In this document: positions 5,789 to 8,695 of the stretch, one piece after another
Position numbering within the stretch: position 1 is the first letter of the stretch
Layout of the letters: the number at the start of each line of letters is the position of its first letter
NCBI GenBank assembly: GCA_964617995.1
Contig: CAZTXD010000147.1
Span: 1 to 8,695 of the forward strand
Origin: CAZTXD01 sp964617995
GTDB lineage: Bacteria > Actinomycetota > Acidimicrobiia > Spongiisociales > ZC4RG35
DNA: 8,695 bases
Direction of reading: 5' to 3'
The notes under the pieces: generated by a model
Database searches by the model: none
What the model saw: only the letters and a program-made list of their open reading frames with translations
What the model was told of the DNA's origin: nothing
Program-made: the position numbers and the translations under genes

Positions 5789-6919
5789 ATGAGCGCCCCC
5801 CTCTCCGATGTCGGTGGGTGGTGGAGGTGGCCGCATCGATCGGACGAGCGTCGTGATCTCTTGGACACTGCATTCAGGGGTGGACTGGCCGTTGCCTTGT
5901 ACGCGGTGTTCCCGCCATTCAGTGACGTACACCGCTTGTGGGAGCGTGCCGCCGGGCACAATCCGAGTTGGCCGGTCGATCGCTTCGAGTATCCACCTAT
6001 TTCGGCCCTCTACTTCGAGCCTCTGTCTCTGCTGCCTTCGTCGCGGTGGGCAGTCGCTCTCAATGGGCTGGTCATGGTCGCTGCCGCCGTGGGCGTCACG
6101 GCGCTGTTGCTGCGTGTCGCGGAGTGGCGCAGTGATTCAGACGGTGCTGACGTGAGAATGTGGGTGGCCTCACCGGCGCTGCTCATCTTCTTGCCTATCA
6201 ATTGGGATGTTCTGGTCGTCTTCGTCGCCGTGCTCGGTGTGATGGTCCTACACCGGTCGCGATTCGCTGCATCCGGTTTTCTAGCCGGTGTTGGGACCGC
6301 CCTGAAGATCTTCCCAGGAGCAGTGGTCCTCCCGCTCTTGCCGTTGCTCGACGGCTGGCGAAAGAGGATGATGTTTCTGGTCTCGGGATTCGCAGTTTTA
6401 GCGGCGTCCTATGTCGGATATATCGTCTTCGATCCGGACGGTTGGCGATTCCACCTCGATTTCGCCTCGACGAGAGTCGACATCGAGTCGACCATCTGGG
6501 GGATCTTCGATCACCTGCTTGGTCTAGTGGGCGTCGACGTCGGCATGAATGTCATCAACGTGTTGTCGACCGTGACGATCACCGGCACCCTGCTCCTTCT
6601 TACCGTTTGGATTGCTCGAGCCCGACCCTCGTTTGCCGAGGCGGCGGTCCTCGCCCTAACCGCGATGCTGTTGTTGAACAAGACCTTCAAGCCGCAGTAC
6701 GTGCTCTGGGTACTGCCCTTCTATGCCTGGATCAGGGCCAGCTACGCCAAAGTGCGTCTGGTCGAGGCGGCTGCGATTGTTGCCTTTGTGGTTGTCTACT
6801 TCGACGTGCCCAAATGGATCAACCCCATCGAGACCACGGTGCGTGTCACGATTCTTGGTCTTCTGGCAGCCGACATCATCGGGGCTCGCCGGAAGGCGTC
6901 CCCGCTGCGGGCCACTTGA
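5789..6919 (+). CDS. GT87/DUF2029-like polyprenyl-phosphate-sugar glycosyltransferase, B4
   Basis: A 376-residue polytopic protein with the sequence marks of the GT87 (DUF2029) group, which includes the mycobacterial mannosyltransferase PimE. Visible marks: FSDVHRLWER in the first outside loop (Asp46, in the place of the essential loop acid of GT87 enzymes), FEYPPISALYFEPLSLLP (66-83), INWDVLVVF (137-145), AGVGTALKIFPGAVVLPLL (166-184, the K-x-[FY]-P motif), and NKTFKPQYVLWVLPF (297-311). The family moves a sugar from a polyprenyl-phosphate donor to an acceptor on the outer side of the membrane; the sugar and acceptor here cannot be told. Start ATG 5789 has a weak GGCGGG upstream and gives the same N-terminal length as B1. 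It lies 7 bases after the A4 stop. The last 44 bases overlap the end of the opposing gene C. Confidence 0.87.
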   Translation: MSAPLSDVGGWWRWPHRSDERRDLLDTAFRGGLAVALYAVFPPFSDVHRLWERAAGHNPSWPVDRFEYPPISALYFEPLSLLPSSRWAVALNGLVMVAAAVGVTALLLRVAEWRSDSDGADVRMWVASPALLIFLPINWDVLVVFVAVLGVMVLHRSRFAASGFLAGVGTALKIFPGAVVLPLLPLLDGWRKRMMFLVSGFAVLAASYVGYIVFDPDGWRFHLDFASTRVDIESTIWGIFDHLLGLVGVDVGMNVINVLSTVTITGTLLLLTVWIARARPSFAEAAVLALTAMLLLNKTFKPQYVLWVLPFYAWIRASYAKVRLVEAAAIVAFVVVYFDVPKWINPIETTVRVTILGLLAADIIGARRKASPLRAT

Positions 6920-7955
6920 CAGCTGTCTCGGTGAGGTCCTGTCCTGCGCTCCGCCGACCCGACTCGGCGAGCCCGAGCAGAATCACGATGGGTGCGAAGA
7001 CCCTTGCTGCGTTGTTGCCGAAGTCCCAGACCCAGTCAGATGAGGTGATCCCGAGTACCGACCAGGCGAGAATGGGCCAACGCAGCCAGCTCTTCACCAT
7101 CAGTGAGTAGAGAAGTCCGACAGCGACCGAACTCAAAGCGAAGACCAGGTATATAAGCTCGCCTGTGCTGAATGTGGCCCAGACCGGCGATGCGTCGACG
7201 AAACCGACGAAGGGCCATGTCAGATTGCCTCTGCTCGAGAATCCTTCTCCCATCGTGACGGTCAGCCAGACTATCCAGGCGGACAGCACGGCAACCGGGA
7301 TCAAGATGAGTCTCCAACGGCTTCGATCACGACTCACCGACAGTCCACCCGGCGTCGTCAGGTAGGAGTCCTTGGATAGACCCGATAGGGTGAAGGCGAG
7401 GACGGCGACACGGCGCCCTGTCACCACCCAGTAGAGACCAAGCTGCATCAGCGCGATCGCCAGCATGTCCGAAGTGAGGAGTCGCACCGACAGCCACACT
7501 CCAGGGTTGAGGATCGTCACCAGTGCCCACCAGTCGGAGGTATCGAAACGGGAGGCGATCGCGGCGGTCACACCAGAGGCAGCTCCCGTCGATACCACTG
7601 TGACCACGATCATGCCGACGAGAAGCGCTTGTCCGTCAAACACTCCGAACAGGGAGGCCAATGCCGGGTACAGGACGCGTCGGTATCGATAGGCGCCATG
7701 GTCGAGCAGTTCGGGTACTTCTTCACCGAGGAGGTCGAGGCCGATCGCATACGAGATCTGGCCGTCATGGCCCGAATGAGGCGCCAGCGGAATATCGCCG
7801 AGTTCGGACTCGATCAGGGGCCGTACCGCACTGTCCTCTCCGACTTGAAGTAGACCTCCATATCCTCCCACCGCGCTGGCTTGGGCGACGATGAGTATTG
7901 CGGCGGTGAGGCCGCCGAGAAGGCTCCATTTCCAGAAGGCGGTCTTAGGCCTCAA
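6876..7955 (-). CDS. Multi-pass membrane protein C, distant relative of type A
   Basis: A 359-residue membrane protein, not recognised by name. It starts at a TTG (AGG CCT AAG follows) with GGAG five bases upstream. After a first helix (about 11-29) it has a long loop with HSGHDGQISYAIGLDLLG (Asp64) and AYRYRRVLYPALASLFG (88-104). It continues with ILNPGVWLSVRLLTSDMLAI, a helix ending TGRR, SGLSKDSYL and a WPFVGF loop. The order DGQ, YRYxR, NP and T-GR matches type A (GDGQ, YRYxRAGFGW, FNPAVL, ATGRWW), although overall similarity is low, so A and C look like branches of one superfamily. A GT-C-type sugar transfer role is inferred from the acidic first loop and the neighbouring GT87-like gene. 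It is transcribed toward B4 and divergently from the UDP-xylose synthase-like gene. Confidence 0.82.
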   Translation of the reverse strand: MRPKTAFWKWSLLGGLTAAILIVAQASAVGGYGGLLQVGEDSAVRPLIESELGDIPLAPHSGHDGQISYAIGLDLLGEEVPELLDHGAYRYRRVLYPALASLFGVFDGQALLVGMIVVTVVSTGAASGVTAAIASRFDTSDWWALVTILNPGVWLSVRLLTSDMLAIALMQLGLYWVVTGRRVAVLAFTLSGLSKDSYLTTPGGLSVSRDRSRWRLILIPVAVLSAWIVWLTVTMGEGFSSRGNLTWPFVGFVDASPVWATFSTGELIYLVFALSSVAVGLLYSLMVKSWLRWPILAWSVLGITSSDWVWDFGNNAARVFAPIVILLGLAESGRRSAGQDLTETAVKWPAAGTPSGEPR

Positions 7956-7956
7956 C

Positions 7957-7995
7957 TTATCTCCAGCATCCCATCGGGAGTCTCCAGTATCCCAT
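7957..7995 (-). other. Possible 12-codon leader ORF ahead of gene C
   Basis: Reading leftward, ATG at 7995 opens MGYWRLPMGCWR and stops with TAA at 7957-7959, one base before the TTG start of C. The peptide repeats itself (MGYWR, MGCWR) because it is encoded by a 21-base tandem repeat. It contains two Trp codons. No clear ribosome-binding site precedes it. It may be a leader that couples translation into C, or only a by-product of the repeat. Confidence 0.25.
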
Positions 7996-7999
7996 CGGG
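7960..7999. repeat. Tandem repeat of 19 bp with 21-bp period
   Basis: TCTCCAGCATCCCATCGGG (7960-7978) and TCTCCAGTATCCCATCGGG (7981-7999) differ at one base. The unit contains the reverse complement of GGAGA, so the ribosome-binding site of C is duplicated. It fills part of the divergent spacer between C and the next gene. Confidence 0.85.
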
Positions 8000-8012
8000 T
8001 CGATCAGCTCAA

Positions 8013-8040
8013 TTGGATTCCCAAAGTGCCGATGTAGCCT
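8013..8040 (+). promoter_or_regulatory. Candidate promoter of the UDP-xylose synthase-like gene
   Basis: TTGGAT (8013-8018), 16-bp spacer, TAGCCT (8035-8040), 24 bases before the ATG at 8065. The match is modest and stands alone; it is offered because the divergent spacer (7956-8064) must hold a promoter for this strand. Confidence 0.28.
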
Positions 8041-8064
8041 GAAAGCGTTTTGGAAGGTAGTGAC

Positions 8065-8695
8065 ATGTTCGACATGCGCCGAACCGCATTCGGCGGTTTC
8101 CAGGAGTTCGAGGGCAAGCACGCCGTCGTGTTGGGTGGCGCCGGGTTCCTCGGATCCCACGTCTGCACCTGGCTGGTGTACTCAGGTGCCCGAGTCACCT
8201 GTCTCGACAACCTGATCACCGGCAATGCCGCAAACGTCTCGCATCTGATGGGCGACAAGAAGTTCCGCCTCATCGACTACGACGTCACCGACTACATGCA
8301 TGTCTCGGGCGATGTCGACTACGTGCTCAACTTCGCCTCTCCCGCCTCACCCGTCGATTACCTGAAGTGGCCGATCCACACGCTGAAGGTCGGCGCCTTC
8401 GGCACTCACAAGGGGCTGGGTCTGGCTCTCGACAAGGGAGCGGTCTTCTTCCTCGCCTCGACTTCTGAGGTCTATGGAGACCCCAAAGTGAACCCCCAGC
8501 CGGAGACCTACTGGGGCAACGTGAACCCGATCGGGCCCCGTGGGGTGTACGACGAGGCGAAGCGGTTTGCCGAGGCGATGACCCTCGCCTACAACCGGGA
8601 GCACGGTCTCGACACCCGCATCGTGCGCATCTTCAACACCTACGGGCCGCGGATGAGGCCGAACGACGGCCGCGCCGTCCCCGAGTTCTTCAAAG
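8065..8695 (+). CDS. UDP-glucuronate decarboxylase (UDP-xylose synthase-like), 5' part
   Basis: The first 210 residues of a short-chain dehydrogenase/reductase of the NAD-dependent epimerase/dehydratase group, running off the window. The Rossmann glycine motif is GGAGFLGSH (24-32), the adenosine-binding acid is LDN (47-49), and the class signature is NFASPASPVDY (89-99). The catalytic region has LASTSEVYGDP (130-140; Thr133, Glu135) and YDEAK (162-166; Tyr and Lys of YxxxK), then YWGNVNPIGPRG and RIFNTYGPRM. SEVYGDP with YWGNVNPIGPR is characteristic of enzymes making UDP-xylose from UDP-glucuronate, used for surface glycans. Sequence around residues 110-125 (GTHKGLGLALDKGA) departs somewhat from the usual form, so a related decarboxylase or epimerase is possible. 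Start ATG 8065 follows GGAAGG (8052-8057); it gives about 19 residues before the usual first strand. Soluble cytoplasmic enzyme. Confidence 0.9.
   Translation, partial: MFDMRRTAFGGFQEFEGKHAVVLGGAGFLGSHVCTWLVYSGARVTCLDNLITGNAANVSHLMGDKKFRLIDYDVTDYMHVSGDVDYVLNFASPASPVDYLKWPIHTLKVGAFGTHKGLGLALDKGAVFFLASTSEVYGDPKVNPQPETYWGNVNPIGPRGVYDEAKRFAEAMTLAYNREHGLDTRIVRIFNTYGPRMRPNDGRAVPEFFK

Noticed and set aside
4977..5792. 271-residue frame inside A4, and similar Arg-rich frames at 2032-2724 and 6160-7110
   Set aside because: Alternate-frame shadows with low-complexity composition; the real frames carry conserved motifs shared among paralogues.
7629..7894. Plus-strand frames of 74-77 residues inside gene C
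   Set aside because: They lie opposite conserved motifs of C (HDGQ, YRYRR) and show no domain of their own.
1..8695. tRNA, rRNA, CRISPR arrays or phage genes
   Set aside because: No cloverleaf, rRNA-like segment, regularly spaced repeat or phage protein motif was seen on either strand.

Overview
The window is about 60% G+C by eye, with many GTG/TTG starts, tightly packed genes and a typical actinobacterial-style IS481 element. It looks chromosomal and most like an actinomycete, possibly an Acidimicrobiia-type lineage. That placement rests on composition and protein style only.

Layout: (1) 1-299, the 3' end of uvrA (nucleotide excision repair). (2) 347-6919, a plus-strand cluster of multi-pass membrane proteins made of two gene types. 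Type A is a family I do not recognise by name, marked by a Gly-Asp-Gly-Gln motif after the first membrane helix. Type B is a GT87/DUF2029-like polyprenyl-phosphate-sugar glycosyltransferase. The order is A1, B1 (truncated), IS481 element, A2, A3 (pseudogene), A4, B4 (intact). (3) 6876-7955, on the minus strand, gene C: a membrane protein that shares the His/Gly-Asp-Gly-Gln and Tyr-Arg-Tyr motifs of type A and converges on B4 with a 44-bp overlap. (4) 8065 to the end, on the plus strand, the start of a UDP-glucuronate decarboxylase (UDP-xylose synthase-like) gene.

The IS481 element can be delimited to the base: 1636-2672, 26-bp imperfect inverted repeats (19/26), 6-bp target duplication CCTAAG. 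Its transposase stop codon comes from the target sequence. The transposase carries a one-base frameshift, and a hairpin covers its ribosome-binding site. Removing the element in thought shows that B1 already had its in-frame stop before the insertion.

A2 and A4 carry the same promoter-like sequence (TTGGT, 17-bp spacer, TTAACT) just ahead of their starts, so the repeated unit appears to be promoter plus A gene. A3 has decayed through frameshifts and stops.

Working picture (inference): a glycan or glycolipid assembly locus on the cytoplasmic membrane. GT-C-type enzymes would use lipid-linked sugars, next to a nucleotide-sugar enzyme, with type A proteins expanding and decaying by tandem duplication. 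The least described element is the A/C membrane family.
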